Notes: generated from the letters alone by a model not told the origin. A DNA stretch of 51,703 nt from Mycolicibacterium iranicum (GCF_001650495.1 NZ_LWCS01000040.1:1-51703); one strand, 5' to 3'; positions 35,834 to 45,269 are shown, numbered from the stretch's first letter. Numbers and translations: made by a program.

Positions 35834-36187
35834 GTGGGACTGTTCGACAAGCTCCGCGGTCGGAGCCGCAAAGGTGGATCGGCCACCCGCGACCCCGAGG
35901 CGGATCTTCGCTATCTGCGTCAATGGGTCGCCGAGCATCAGGGTGTCGAGGCTTTCATCGAGCCCAAGACCGCGGTCACCGAACTCACCGTCGTGCTCGT
36001 CGCCGCCGACGGCGAATGGACGCGGCGCCGCACTGGCGGAGACGCCGGCGCGCGCCGGTTGTCCGAGCGCCTCAAGATCCCGGTGTACGACGTGCAGAAG
36101 GTCGGCTACCCGCAGCGGATGCGTGATTACGACGCGCGCAGGCGCATCGAGCGCAAGCGTGCCGCCCGTGAGGAACTCGACCGCTAG
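35834..36187 (+). CDS. Conserved hypothetical protein
   Basis: A 117-residue basic protein I do not recognise as a named family. It begins GLFDKLRGRSRKG and has a mixed alpha/beta central part (TELTVVLVAADGEWTRR) and an Arg-rich C-terminus. A GTG at 35834 follows GGAAGGAGC and is chosen as start; a longer frame begins at 35765. It is divergent from dlaT across 160 bases. No membrane segment or signal is seen. Confidence 0.7.
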   Translation: MGLFDKLRGRSRKGGSATRDPEADLRYLRQWVAEHQGVEAFIEPKTAVTELTVVLVAADGEWTRRRTGGDAGARRLSERLKIPVYDVQKVGYPQRMRDYDARRRIERKRAAREELDR

Positions 36188-36290
36188 CTGCGACCCGCCC
36201 CGAGGTGTCCGGTAGTCGTTCACCGATGGTGGCTGGATGGTGGGTGTGATCGCCGGAGCCCGTGGGCGCGCAGCAGTAACCTTTGCGCCC

Positions 36291-37712
36291 GTGAGTACGC
36301 AACGGATCCACCACGAAGGCAACCCAGACGGGCCGACGCTCCTACTGGTGCAGGGGCATCCCGACACCCCTGAGGTCTGGGATCCCGTGGTGGAGCTGCT
36401 GTCCGACCGGTTCAGGATTATCCGTGCGGACGCGGGTGAGGTCGCGGCTGCGCTCGACGCGGTAGGCGGCGACGCCGTGCACGTCGTGGCGCAGGGCCGG
36501 GGGTCCGGCGCCGTGTGGCAGTACCTGACCCGGCGCGGAGCATCCCGTCGTGTCGCGTCGTTCACCTCGGTCCCGGAGTCGGCACCCTCCGCGCGTCTTG
36601 GCCGATTCGCCGACGGACTCGGTCGGCTCGCCAGGCGGGCGACTGCGGCGGGCTGCGATCCCGTCGACATCCCGGTCCAAATGGTGATCGCACCCGGTGA
36701 CGGCTACGCCCGTCGGCGGTTCTCCGAAGACGTCACCGGGCGTACGCCGCGGCTCTGGCGACGTGACGTGAAGGCCGAACACGCCGCCGCCCGAGTCGTC
36801 GCGCGATCGGTGACGCAACTCGTCGACCACCTCGACGGCGCGCCGGCCGCTCGAGAATTGCTGCGCGCCGAAGTAGGGCGCCCGCGCGCTGCGTTCGGTG
36901 ACACACTCGTCGCCGTCACCGGCGCCGCCAGCGGCATCGGCCGCGAGACCGCGCTCGCCTTCGCGCGTGAGGGGGCCGACGTCGCGATCAGCGATGTCGA
37001 CACCGCAGGACTGGAAGAGACGGCACGGCTCGTCGCCGCCGAAGGCGCACAAGCCTTCACCTACACCGTCGATGTGGCCGACGCCGATGCCGTCGAGTCG
37101 TTCGCCGACCAGTTGTGCGCCGAGCACGGGGTGCCCGACATCGTCGTCAACAACGCCGGTGTCGGCCACGCGGGGTTCTTCCTCGACACTCCGGCCGAGG
37201 AGTACGACCGCGTGCTCGACATCAATTTCGGCGGCGTCGTCAACGGATGCCGGTCCTTCGGAAAGCGGTTGCGCGACCACGGCGTCGGTGGACACATCGT
37301 CAACGTCGCGTCGATGGCCTCCTACACCCCCGTCAACGTGATGAACGCCTACTGCACGTCGAAGGCCGCGGTGTTCATGTTCTCCGATTGCCTTCGCGCA
37401 GAACTAGATTCACACGGGATCGGACTGACGACGATCTGCCCCGGCATCATCGGCACCAACATCGTCGACACGACCCGCTTCTCGCTGCCCGAAGAGCGCA
37501 GCTACGACACCGAGACGATCCGGCGAAGGGCGCGCCGCGCGTTCTCGGTACGGCGCGTGGGGCCGGACAAGGTCGCAAAGGCGATCCTGGCCGCGGTGAA
37601 GAGCAACAAGCCGGTGCGACCGGTCACCACCGAGGCCTACCTCGTCTACGGCGCCGCCCATGCCTTCCCACAGGCGATGCGCAGCGCCGCCCGCGGCGGC
37701 AACATCATGTGA
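36291..37712 (+). CDS. EphD-like fusion: decayed alpha/beta hydrolase domain plus short-chain dehydrogenase
   Basis: A 473-residue homologue of mycobacterial EphD (about 590 residues in M. tuberculosis). The N-terminal epoxide-hydrolase-like domain (about 1-200) is shortened: the loop after strand 4 and the cap are missing, and the nucleophile elbow AHDWGS has become AQGRGS (67-72), losing the Asp. The oxyanion segment HGFPD has become QGHPD. The C-terminal SDR domain is intact, with VTGAASGIGRE (about 209-219), NNAG, and YCTSK. It is therefore a dehydrogenase with a vestigial hydrolase. TAACCT at 36276-36281 precedes the GTG by 9 bases, so the mRNA may be leaderless. Confidence 0.85.
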   Translation: MSTQRIHHEGNPDGPTLLLVQGHPDTPEVWDPVVELLSDRFRIIRADAGEVAAALDAVGGDAVHVVAQGRGSGAVWQYLTRRGASRRVASFTSVPESAPSARLGRFADGLGRLARRATAAGCDPVDIPVQMVIAPGDGYARRRFSEDVTGRTPRLWRRDVKAEHAAARVVARSVTQLVDHLDGAPAARELLRAEVGRPRAAFGDTLVAVTGAASGIGRETALAFAREGADVAISDVDTAGLEETARLVAAEGAQAFTYTVDVADADAVESFADQLCAEHGVPDIVVNNAGVGHAGFFLDTPAEEYDRVLDINFGGVVNGCRSFGKRLRDHGVGGHIVNVASMASYTPVNVMNAYCTSKAAVFMFSDCLRAELDSHGIGLTTICPGIIGTNIVDTTRFSLPEERSYDTETIRRRARRAFSVRRVGPDKVAKAILAAVKSNKPVRPVTTEAYLVYGAAHAFPQAMRSAARGGNIM

Positions 37713-37726
37713 CCTGGCCGGCAGGA

Positions 37727-39250
37727 TCAGCCGTTGGCGGCGATATCTTCCAGGACAGCGAACATCGTGCGCGTCGGCACTCCGGTGCCGCCCTTGGGCG
37801 TGTAGCCCCACGGGCCGCCCGAGTTGTATGCCGGCGCCGCAATGTCGATGTGTGCCCACTCGACACCCTCGGCGACGAACTCGCGCAGGTAGGTGCCTGC
37901 GACCAGCATGCCCGCATAGCGCGATCCGCTGACGTTGGCCAGATCGGCGACCGAGGATTTGAGTTCCTCTTTCAATTCTTCGGGCAGCGGCATCGCCCAG
38001 GCGTTCTCGCCGACGCCCTGCGAGATCTCGGCGACCCGGTCGCGGAAATCGTCGCTACCCATCACGCCGGGCGTGCGTGCGCCCAAGGCGACCGTCTGCG
38101 CTCCGGTCAGCGTCGAGGTCTCGATCAGATAGTCGGGCGCGTCCTCGCAGGCCCGCACGATCGCGTCGGCCAGGATCAGTCGGCCCTCGGCATCGGTGTT
38201 GAGCACCTCGACGGTGGTACCGCCGTACTGCGTCAGCACGTCGCCGGGACGCTGCGCCGTCGCCGACGGCATGTTCTCGGCCATCGGCACGTAGGCGATC
38301 ACGTCGATCGGCAGCTTCAGGCGGGCAGCCAGCACGACCGTGGCGATCACGGCGGCCGCACCGCCCATGTCGGAGGTCATGTGATGCATGTTCGCGGCGG
38401 GCTTGATGGAGATGCCGCCGGTGTCGAAGGTGATGCCCTTGCCCACCAGGGCGACCTTCTTCGCCTTGCGACCGCCACCGCGGTGGGCCAGGCGCACCAT
38501 TCGCGGTGGGCGCGACGACCCCTTGCCGACCCCGATGATGCCGCCGTAACCGTCCTTGGCGAGCGCTTTCTCGTCGAGCACTTCGACGTCGAGTCCGGCG
38601 TCTTCACCCAAAGCCTTTGCGCGCTTGGCGAATTCGGCGGGAAACAGGTGGCTCGGCGGGGTGTTGACAAAGTCGCGGGCAGTAGCGACGGCCGCCGCGA
38701 TGGTCTGAGCGCGCGCGGCGGCGTCCTTGGTCGCCGCTTTGGCGTCCGGGGCGAGGGCGACGACTTTGCGCACGCCGGCGTCCTTGGGGGCGGTCTTCTC
38801 GCTGCGAAACTCGGCGAACCGGTAGGCGCCGAGCACGACGCCCTCGATCGCCGCCTCCAGGTCGAGATGCGACAGCGTCGTGTAAACGTTCTCGACGCCG
38901 GACAGCGACCGCGCCGCGACGCCCGCCGCGCGGCGGATCGTCTCGGCCGACCACTCGTCGCGCGACTTGCCCAACCCGACGGTGAGCACGCTGCCGACCG
39001 GGAGGGCGGGCACCGCGATCCGGGTGAGCTGCTCGTTTCCACCCTTGGCGCCCAGCGCCTCGAGCGCGGCCTCGATCTCGCCGACCGCGTCGGCATCGAG
39101 ATACGCGTCGGCGGCGACGACGGTGGCGCGGTCACCGTCCTCCGACCCGGAAACCACGGGCACGATCAGGACCGACGAGTCGACCCGCCGCTTGGGCAAC
39201 GCGCTCGCGACCGTGACGGTGGGGGACAGGTATCCGGGGGAGGTGCTCAC
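37727..39250 (-). CDS. pepB: Leucyl (cytosol) aminopeptidase, M17 family
   Basis: A 507-residue metal-dependent aminopeptidase. The family signature NTDAEGRLIL with KGITFDTGG and the metal ligands in SDMGGAA are present. The GTG start has TAGGGT exactly 8 bases upstream, so it is probably leaderless. It is divergent from gcvT across 41 bases. Rv2212 (adenylate cyclase), which lies between these genes in M. tuberculosis, is absent. Confidence 0.95.
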   Translation of the reverse strand: MSTSPGYLSPTVTVASALPKRRVDSSVLIVPVVSGSEDGDRATVVAADAYLDADAVGEIEAALEALGAKGGNEQLTRIAVPALPVGSVLTVGLGKSRDEWSAETIRRAAGVAARSLSGVENVYTTLSHLDLEAAIEGVVLGAYRFAEFRSEKTAPKDAGVRKVVALAPDAKAATKDAAARAQTIAAAVATARDFVNTPPSHLFPAEFAKRAKALGEDAGLDVEVLDEKALAKDGYGGIIGVGKGSSRPPRMVRLAHRGGGRKAKKVALVGKGITFDTGGISIKPAANMHHMTSDMGGAAAVIATVVLAARLKLPIDVIAYVPMAENMPSATAQRPGDVLTQYGGTTVEVLNTDAEGRLILADAIVRACEDAPDYLIETSTLTGAQTVALGARTPGVMGSDDFRDRVAEISQGVGENAWAMPLPEELKEELKSSVADLANVSGSRYAGMLVAGTYLREFVAEGVEWAHIDIAAPAYNSGGPWGYTPKGGTGVPTRTMFAVLEDIAANG

Positions 39251-39291
39251 GAGGATTCACCCTAACCACTCGGCCACTAGGGTGGTTGGTC
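39251..39291. promoter_or_regulatory. Divergent leaderless promoters of pepB and gcvT
   Basis: Only 41 bases separate the two GTG start codons. TAGGGT on the plus strand (39278-39283) is 8 bases before the gcvT GTG. TAGGGT on the minus strand (39264-39259) is 8 bases before the pepB GTG. The two identical -10 boxes are 13 bases apart, so each promoter's -35 would overlap the other's core. Confidence 0.65.
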
Positions 39292-40389
39292 GTGAGTGAC
39301 AACCTGTTGGCAGGCCCCCTGGAGAATCGGCACCGCGAGCTCGGCGCGAGCTTTGCAGAGTTCGGCGGATGGCTGATGCCGGTGTCCTACGCCGGAACCG
39401 TCGCCGAGCATACCGCGACCCGAACCACCGTCGGACTCTTCGACGTCAGCCACCTCGGCAAGGCGCTTGTGAAGGGACCCGGCGCCGCCGACTACGTCAA
39501 CTCCGCCTTCACCAACGACCTGCGCCGCATCGGCCCGGGCAAGGCGCAGTACACGCTGTGCTGCACCGACTCGGGCGGTGTGATCGACGACCTCATCGCG
39601 TACTACGTCTCCGACGACGAGATCTTCCTCGTGCCCAACGCCGCGAACACCGCAGCGGTCGTCGCCGCGCTGCAGGAGCGCGCCCCGGACGGCTTGGCCA
39701 TCACCGATGAGCACCGCTCGCGCGCCGTGCTGGCCGTGCAGGGTCCCCAGTCGGCCTTCGTGCTCGGCGCTTTGGGCCTGCCCACCGACATGGACTACAT
39801 GGGATTCGCCGACACGAAGTTCGGCGGCGTCGACGTCCGGGTCTGCCGTACCGGATACACCGGCGAACACGGTTACGAGCTGCTACCGCTGTGGGATCAC
39901 GCCGCCGTCGTGTTCGATGAGCTGGCGGAGGCCGTGAAGTTCGCAGGCGGCGAGCTGGCGGGCCTCGGGGCACGCGACACGCTGCGAACCGAAATGGGGT
40001 ATCCGCTGCATGGACACGAGCTCTCCCTTGACATCTCGCCCCTGCAGGCGAGGACCGGCTGGGCCGTCGGATGGAAGAAGGAAGAATTCTGGGGCCGGGA
40101 GGCCCTGCTCGCCGAGAAAGAGGCGGGCCCGCGACGCACCCTGCGGGGTCTCAAGGCAGTCGGGCGCGGGGTCCTGCGGCCGGATCTCACGGTACTCGAC
40201 GGTGACACCCCCGTCGGCACCACGACATCCGGAACCTTTTCTCCCACTTTGAAAGTCGGTATCGCCCTGGCGCTGATCGATACCGCGGCCGACATCGCCG
40301 ACGGTGCTCGCGTAGCCGTCGATGTCCGTGGTCGCCAGGTGGAGTGCGAAGTGGTCAAGCCGCCGTTCGTGGACACCCGCACCCGGTAA
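39292..40389 (+). CDS. gcvT: Glycine cleavage system T protein (aminomethyltransferase)
   Basis: A 365-residue enzyme that transfers the aminomethyl carbon from the lipoylated H protein to tetrahydrofolate. The opening HRELGASFAEFGGWLMPVSY, GLFDVSHLGK, and the C-terminal GTTTSGTFSPTLK are typical. The GTG at 39292 is preferred to the GTG at 39286 because of the leaderless promoter spacing. It lies 32 bases before ilvE. Confidence 0.94.
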   Translation: MSDNLLAGPLENRHRELGASFAEFGGWLMPVSYAGTVAEHTATRTTVGLFDVSHLGKALVKGPGAADYVNSAFTNDLRRIGPGKAQYTLCCTDSGGVIDDLIAYYVSDDEIFLVPNAANTAAVVAALQERAPDGLAITDEHRSRAVLAVQGPQSAFVLGALGLPTDMDYMGFADTKFGGVDVRVCRTGYTGEHGYELLPLWDHAAVVFDELAEAVKFAGGELAGLGARDTLRTEMGYPLHGHELSLDISPLQARTGWAVGWKKEEFWGREALLAEKEAGPRRTLRGLKAVGRGVLRPDLTVLDGDTPVGTTTSGTFSPTLKVGIALALIDTAADIADGARVAVDVRGRQVECEVVKPPFVDTRTR

Positions 40390-40421
40390 ATCGCTGGGCA
40401 GCCGGTTATACAATCTGCTGC

Positions 40422-41537
40422 ATGACTGATCACCTCGAGTTCACCGTTGATCGCAATGCGAATCCGGCGGGCGACGAGGTACGAGGCGACATTCTGGCCA
40501 ACCCGGGTTTCGGCAAATTCCACACCGACCACATGGTGTCGATCGACTACACCGTCGACAAGGGCTGGCACGACGCACGGGTGATCCCGTACGGACCCAT
40601 CGAGCTGGACCCGTCGGCGATCGTCCTGCATTACGCGCAGGAGATCTTCGAAGGGCTGAAGGCCTACCGGTGGGCCGACGGGTCCATCGTGTCGTTCCGG
40701 CCAGAGGCCAACGCGGCCCGGCTGCGCAACTCGGCGCGCCGCATTGCCATCCCGGAGCTGCCCGGCGAGCTGTTCATCGAATCGCTGCGGCAGCTGATCG
40801 CTGTTGACGCGCAATGGGTGCCGCCGGCGGGCGGCGAGGAGTCGCTGTACTTGCGGCCGTTCATCTTCGCGACCGAGCCCGGCCTGGGTGTCCGTCCGGC
40901 CGACGAGTATCGCTACATGGTGATCGGGTCCCCGGCGGGCGCGTATTTCCCGCGCGGGATCAAGCCGGTCAGCGTGTGGCTCTCGCATGAATATGTGCGC
41001 GCCTCACCCGGTGGCACCGGAGCCGCGAAGTTCGGCGGCAACTACGCCGCCTCACTGCTCGCACAGGCCGAAGCGGCCTCGCACGGCTGCGATCAGGTGG
41101 TCTGGCTGGACGCGATCGAACGCCGGTACGTCGAAGAGATGGGCGGCATGAACCTGTTCTTCGTGTTCGGCAGCGGCGGCACCGCGCGCCTCGTGACACC
41201 GGAACTGTCGGGCTCGCTGCTGCCCGGGATCACGCGAGATTCATTGCTGCAGTTGGCAACTGATGCGGGGTTCACGGTCGAAGAGCGCAAGATCGACGTC
41301 GACGAGTGGCAGAAGAAGGCCGCCGCGGGGGAGATCACCGAGGTGTTCGCCTGCGGCACCGCCGCCGTCATCACCCCGGTGTCCCACGTCAAGTACAGCT
41401 CAGGGGACGGGGAAGGCGAGTTCGCCATCGCAGACGGCGAGCCGGGCGAGATCACCATGGCGCTGCGCGACACCCTCACCGGGATTCAGCGCGGCACCTT
41501 CGCCGATACCCACGGCTGGATGGCGCGGCTGTCCTAG
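40422..41537 (+). CDS. ilvE: Branched-chain amino acid aminotransferase
   Basis: A 371-residue fold type IV PLP aminotransferase. The PLP lysine is Lys203 in GAAKFGGNYAASL. Other family segments are LHYAQEIFEGLKAYR and EEMGGMNLFFVF. TACAAT (40409-40414) is 7 bases before the ATG and there is no ribosome site, so a leaderless mRNA is likely. The stop TAG shares CTAG with the stop of the convergent cobS. Confidence 0.96.
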   Translation: MTDHLEFTVDRNANPAGDEVRGDILANPGFGKFHTDHMVSIDYTVDKGWHDARVIPYGPIELDPSAIVLHYAQEIFEGLKAYRWADGSIVSFRPEANAARLRNSARRIAIPELPGELFIESLRQLIAVDAQWVPPAGGEESLYLRPFIFATEPGLGVRPADEYRYMVIGSPAGAYFPRGIKPVSVWLSHEYVRASPGGTGAAKFGGNYAASLLAQAEAASHGCDQVVWLDAIERRYVEEMGGMNLFFVFGSGGTARLVTPELSGSLLPGITRDSLLQLATDAGFTVEERKIDVDEWQKKAAAGEITEVFACGTAAVITPVSHVKYSSGDGEGEFAIADGEPGEITMALRDTLTGIQRGTFADTHGWMARLS

Positions 41538-42274
41538 CCGATCGCCAGGCCCAGCGCGGCGACCGTCGTCGTCACCTCCAGGGCGGCGCCGAGCACGTCG
41601 CCGGTGATGCCGCCGAACCTGCGCACACAATGGGCCACCAGCGCGGCGCTGCACGCGACCGCGACCAGTACCACGAGCGGCCCCTGCCAGAGCCGCTCAG
41701 TGGCCGGCGCCGCCGCCGCGGCGAGCGCAGCGACCCAGGCGCTCACCGCCCACCAGGGCTGGGTTCCTGCGACCAATCCGCCCAGCGTGCTGCCTGCCGC
41801 CGCGGGAACCCCGCGCCGGCAGGCGGCGACAACAGCCACCCGGCCCGCCGCCACGGCAACGAACACGCCCTGCCACCCGGACTCGGCAAACGCCAGGGCC
41901 TGGATGAGCACCGTCACCGCAACGGCGGCCACCCCGAACGGTCCGGCCCTACCGTCGCGCATCACGGCCAGCGCCCGCTCAGGAGGGCCGTAACACCCCA
42001 GCGCATCGGTGGTGTCGGACAACCCGTCGATATGCAGTCCGCGGGTGACCAGCAGCAGCACCGCCACCGTCACCGCGCCGGCGAGAGCGCCGGTACCGAA
42101 GGCCAGCGAGCCGGCCCACCATGTCGCGGCAGCCAGCGCGCCGAGTCCCACCCCGACCACCGGCAGCGCGGTCAGCACGCCGCGGCCCACGTGGGCGGTG
42201 ACCCGCGACGGCATCGGCAGGACCGTCGAGAATGCGAATGCGCCTGCCAACGAGGAGATCACAGCACGGATCAC
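41534..42274 (-). CDS. cobS: Adenosylcobinamide-GDP ribazoletransferase (cobalamin synthase)
   Basis: A 246-residue membrane enzyme that joins adenosylcobinamide-GDP to alpha-ribazole. The conserved metal-binding motif HIDGLSDTTDALGCYG is present and several hydrophobic helices follow. It starts 3 bases after cobT; the two act in the last steps of cobamide assembly. Confidence 0.94.
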   Translation of the reverse strand: MIRAVISSLAGAFAFSTVLPMPSRVTAHVGRGVLTALPVVGVGLGALAAATWWAGSLAFGTGALAGAVTVAVLLLVTRGLHIDGLSDTTDALGCYGPPERALAVMRDGRAGPFGVAAVAVTVLIQALAFAESGWQGVFVAVAAGRVAVVAACRRGVPAAAGSTLGGLVAGTQPWWAVSAWVAALAAAAAPATERLWQGPLVVLVAVACSAALVAHCVRRFGGITGDVLGAALEVTTTVAALGLAIG

Positions 42275-42277
42275 CGT

Positions 42278-43333
42278 CTAGCCTCTGCCGATCCCGGCTT
42301 CCTCGAACGTGGCCATCGAGGCCAGGGTGGCCACCGCGGCGCGCAGGACGGGCAGCGCGACCAAGGCCCCCGACCCCTCGCCGAGCCGCATGTCGAGTTC
42401 CAGGATCGGCTCCAGATCGAGGTGGCGCAGCGCGAGCGTGTGCGCGGGTTCGGTCGAGCGGTGACCCGCCCGCCACCACAACCGGGCGCCCGGCGCGAGC
42501 CTGTCGGCCGCGAGGGCCGCCGCCGTCACCACCACGCCGTCCAGCAGCACCGGGGTCCGCCGCACCGCGGCCTGCGCGAGAAAACCGGTGATCGCGGCCA
42601 GGTCGGCGCCACCGCAAATACGAAGCAGCGCAATGGGATCCGCGGTGATCCTGCGGGCCCGGTAAAGAGCATCGCGGACCGCGGCGGTCTTGCGTGACCA
42701 ACCCGCGTCGTCGATCCCGGTTCCGCGGCCAACCACCGCGACAGGTTCGGAATCGGTCAGAGCGGCGATCAACGTCGTCGCAGGCGTCGTGTTCCCGATG
42801 CCCATGTCGCCGGCGATCAGCAGATCGGCTCCCGAATCGACCTCGTCGTCGGCAATTGCGCGACCCGCATCGATCGCGGCCACCACCTCGTCAGGAGTCA
42901 GCGCATCCTCAACGGCGATGTTGCCGCTCCCGCGCCGGATCTTGTGGGCGCCGACGGCTGCAGACGGTGGCTCCTCGCTGTCGACGGCGATGTCGACGAC
43001 CCGGACACTGGCACCGGCCACCCCGGCGAGCACGTTCACCGCCGCTCCGCCGGAGGCGAAGTTCGCGACCATCGCCGCGGTCACCTCCGCGGGATACGCG
43101 GACACCCCGGCCGAGGTGACGCCGTGATCGCCGGCGAACACCACCACCCTGGCGCGCTCGAACTGCTCGGGCGGGCACTTGCCCTGGCACGCCGCCACCC
43201 AGATCGAAAGGTCCTCGAGGCGACCGAGCGAGCCCGCCGGCTTGGTCAGAACCGTCTGCCGATCCCGTGCCGCCGCTGCGGCCTCGGCCTCCGGTGCGGG
43301 AATGTCAGGAAAGTAGGCCACCTGCGGCGTCAC
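42278..43333 (-). CDS. cobT: Nicotinate-nucleotide-dimethylbenzimidazole phosphoribosyltransferase
   Basis: A 351-residue enzyme that makes alpha-ribazole phosphate from the lower-ligand base. Segments typical of the family are VVVFAGDHGVTSAGVSAYP, GDMGIGNTTPATTL and the catalytic Glu in RLGEGSGALVALP. The GTG start overlaps the DUF3043 stop (GTGA). Confidence 0.95.
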   Translation of the reverse strand: MTPQVAYFPDIPAPEAEAAAAARDRQTVLTKPAGSLGRLEDLSIWVAACQGKCPPEQFERARVVVFAGDHGVTSAGVSAYPAEVTAAMVANFASGGAAVNVLAGVAGASVRVVDIAVDSEEPPSAAVGAHKIRRGSGNIAVEDALTPDEVVAAIDAGRAIADDEVDSGADLLIAGDMGIGNTTPATTLIAALTDSEPVAVVGRGTGIDDAGWSRKTAAVRDALYRARRITADPIALLRICGGADLAAITGFLAQAAVRRTPVLLDGVVVTAAALAADRLAPGARLWWRAGHRSTEPAHTLALRHLDLEPILELDMRLGEGSGALVALPVLRAAVATLASMATFEEAGIGRG

Positions 43334-44016
43334 GCAACGCGGGTGCCGCGCTCGACCTGGGGCCGGGGCGCGCGCATCCGTCGCAGCTGCGAGGCGCGGC
43401 TCGCGGCGTAGAAGCCGAGCTTCCAGCCGGATTCGGTGTTGTCGGGGAACTTGGCATCAGCCAACTTGTTCACCTTGCGGCCCAGAACGAAGCCGTCGAT
43501 GACCATGATCAGCACCAGCACCAGCATCGCCGGGGAGACCAGCGCCTGCACCTGCACCGACGGGACCGCCAGCATGATGAAGATCATTCCGAGAGCGGCA
43601 GGCATGAACAGGCCGAGCAGGTTGCGTCGCGAATCGACGACGTCACGCACATAGCGCCGCACCGGGCCCTTGTCGCGAGGCAGCAGATAGGCGTCCTCGC
43701 CGGCCATCATCCGCTCGCGACGCTGGTTCATCTCGGAACGCCGTTCGGCGCGCTCGGTTTTGCGCTCCTCACGAGACAGCTTCGGGCCGCGCAGTTCCTT
43801 GCGACGCTTCCTGGCCTCTGCAGTGGTCATCGGGGCCGGGGCCACCGGACCACGCCTCCGGGTCGCCTCGCTGCGCTTCGGGGTCGGCTTACCCTTCGGT
43901 GCAGTGGTGACGCGTTCGATCGGTGGCGGCTCGGCAGCGCCGCGGGTGTCGTTTCCGGAGGGAACCGAATCCCCGGGATCTCCAGCGTCATCGTTCTTGC
44001 GGCCCAGCAGCTTCAC
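43330..44016 (-). CDS. DUF3043 membrane protein (Rv2206-like)
   Basis: A 228-residue protein with a long charged cytoplasmic N-terminus (many RRK/REER runs) and two membrane segments at about 135-180. It corresponds to Rv2206. Function unknown. TAACCT lies 7 bases before the GTG at 44016 with no ribosome site, so it is probably leaderless. It heads the cobT-cobS operon. Confidence 0.88.
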   Translation of the reverse strand: MKLLGRKNDDAGDPGDSVPSGNDTRGAAEPPPIERVTTAPKGKPTPKRSEATRRRGPVAPAPMTTAEARKRRKELRGPKLSREERKTERAERRSEMNQRRERMMAGEDAYLLPRDKGPVRRYVRDVVDSRRNLLGLFMPAALGMIFIMLAVPSVQVQALVSPAMLVLVLIMVIDGFVLGRKVNKLADAKFPDNTESGWKLGFYAASRASQLRRMRAPRPQVERGTRVA

Positions 44017-44077
44017 GGCTCCCAGGTTACTTCTCCGCGCACAGCGGACCCAATCCGTCCCGGGATAGTCTGCCGTG

Positions 44078-45157
44078 GTGACAGGCACCGAAACCCCCGC
44101 CAGGCGCGTGCTGATCGCCCCGGACTGCTTCGGCGACAGCCTGACCGCTGTGCAGGCTGCCCAGTCCATCGCCGACGGATGGCGGACATCGCGGCCCGGC
44201 GACACGCTGACTTTGGCGCCGCAGTCTGACGGCGGACCCGGGTTCGTCGAAGTGCTGGCGAACCGCATGGGCGAGCTCCGCACGCTCGCGGTCAGCGGTC
44301 CGCTGGACGTCGACGTGGAGGCGCAGTGGGTGTTGGACCCTGACCCGCCGGTGACCGCCTACATCGAGTGCGCACAGGCGTGCGGTCTGGCGCTGCTCGA
44401 CGGCCCGCCGACCGTGCGCACCGCGCTCGACGCACACAGCAGGGGTGTCGGTCAACTGATCTCCGCCGCGCGCGCCGCAGGAGCCGGCCGCATCGTCGTC
44501 GGCCTCGGCGGCAGCGGATGCACCGACGGCGGCCGGGGCATGGTCGAGGCGCTCGGCGGTCTCGGCGCCGCACGTGAACTTCTCGACGGCATCGAACTGA
44601 TCGCCGCCAGCGACGTCGAACATCCGCTGCTCGGCCCGATGGGGGCCGCGGCGGTGTTCGGACCGCAGAAAGGCGCCGACGCCGAAACCGTCGCCGTGCT
44701 CGAAGAGCGGCTCACGGCGTGGGCCGAAGAGCTCGATGCCGCAGCAGGCAGGCGGGTCAGCGACGATCCGGGCGCGGGCGCGGCCGGAGGCATCGGCGCG
44801 GCCCTGCTGGCGCTGGGCGGACGGCGCGAATCGGGCGCGGCGATCATCGCCGAACACACCGGCCTTAGCTCCGACGTCGCCGCCGCCGACCTCGTCATCA
44901 CCGGGGAAGGCCGGTTCGACGACCAATCGCTGCACGGAAAGGTCGTGAGCGCGCTCGCCAGCGAGGCCCGGTCACACCGCATTCCGGTTCTCGTGTTGGC
45001 CGGGCAGGTCACACTGGGCCAGCCCGCGCTGCAGGAGGCGGGGATCGAGTCGGCCCATTCCGTCACCGACCGCGCGGGATCGGTGCAGAAGGCGATCGAG
45101 GACGCGGCGAACCAGCTCACCGGACTTGCCGCCGAAGTCGCCGCGGGATGGCAGTAG
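44078..45157 (+). CDS. Glycerate kinase (Rv2205c-like)
   Basis: A 359-residue kinase of the GlxK/GarK family that phosphorylates D-glycerate. The start VLIAPDCFGDSLTAVQAAQSI and SDGGPGFVEVL are the conserved substrate and nucleotide regions; GLGGSGCTDGGRGM and ITGEGRFDDQSLHGK follow. Two GTGs in tandem (44075, 44078) are possible starts; TAGTCT at 44066-44071 places the second at leaderless spacing. Confidence 0.9.
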   Translation: MTGTETPARRVLIAPDCFGDSLTAVQAAQSIADGWRTSRPGDTLTLAPQSDGGPGFVEVLANRMGELRTLAVSGPLDVDVEAQWVLDPDPPVTAYIECAQACGLALLDGPPTVRTALDAHSRGVGQLISAARAAGAGRIVVGLGGSGCTDGGRGMVEALGGLGAARELLDGIELIAASDVEHPLLGPMGAAAVFGPQKGADAETVAVLEERLTAWAEELDAAAGRRVSDDPGAGAAGGIGAALLALGGRRESGAAIIAEHTGLSSDVAAADLVITGEGRFDDQSLHGKVVSALASEARSHRIPVLVLAGQVTLGQPALQEAGIESAHSVTDRAGSVQKAIEDAANQLTGLAAEVAAGWQ

Positions 45158-45269
45158 CTGACTGTCGATGGGGAATACGGCCCAAACCAGGTACCGTTGA
45201 GGAGGTTGAGCCACCCTCGAATGGCCGGGGAGACCGGCTCCGCCCACGTACATCCACACGGGAGATTCC

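Noticed and set aside
36291..37712. Functional epoxide hydrolase EphD
   Set aside because: The nucleophile Asp, the oxyanion HGxP and the cap are missing.
37115..39265. Long open frame of 716 codons on the plus strand opposite pepB
   Set aside because: It lies over the well-conserved pepB and the end of the ephD-like gene in another frame and shows no family motif.
41306..42697. Open frame of 463 codons across the ilvE-cobS-cobT region
   Set aside because: It is a shadow in a different frame or strand from three recognised genes, with an Arg/His/Gly-rich composition.
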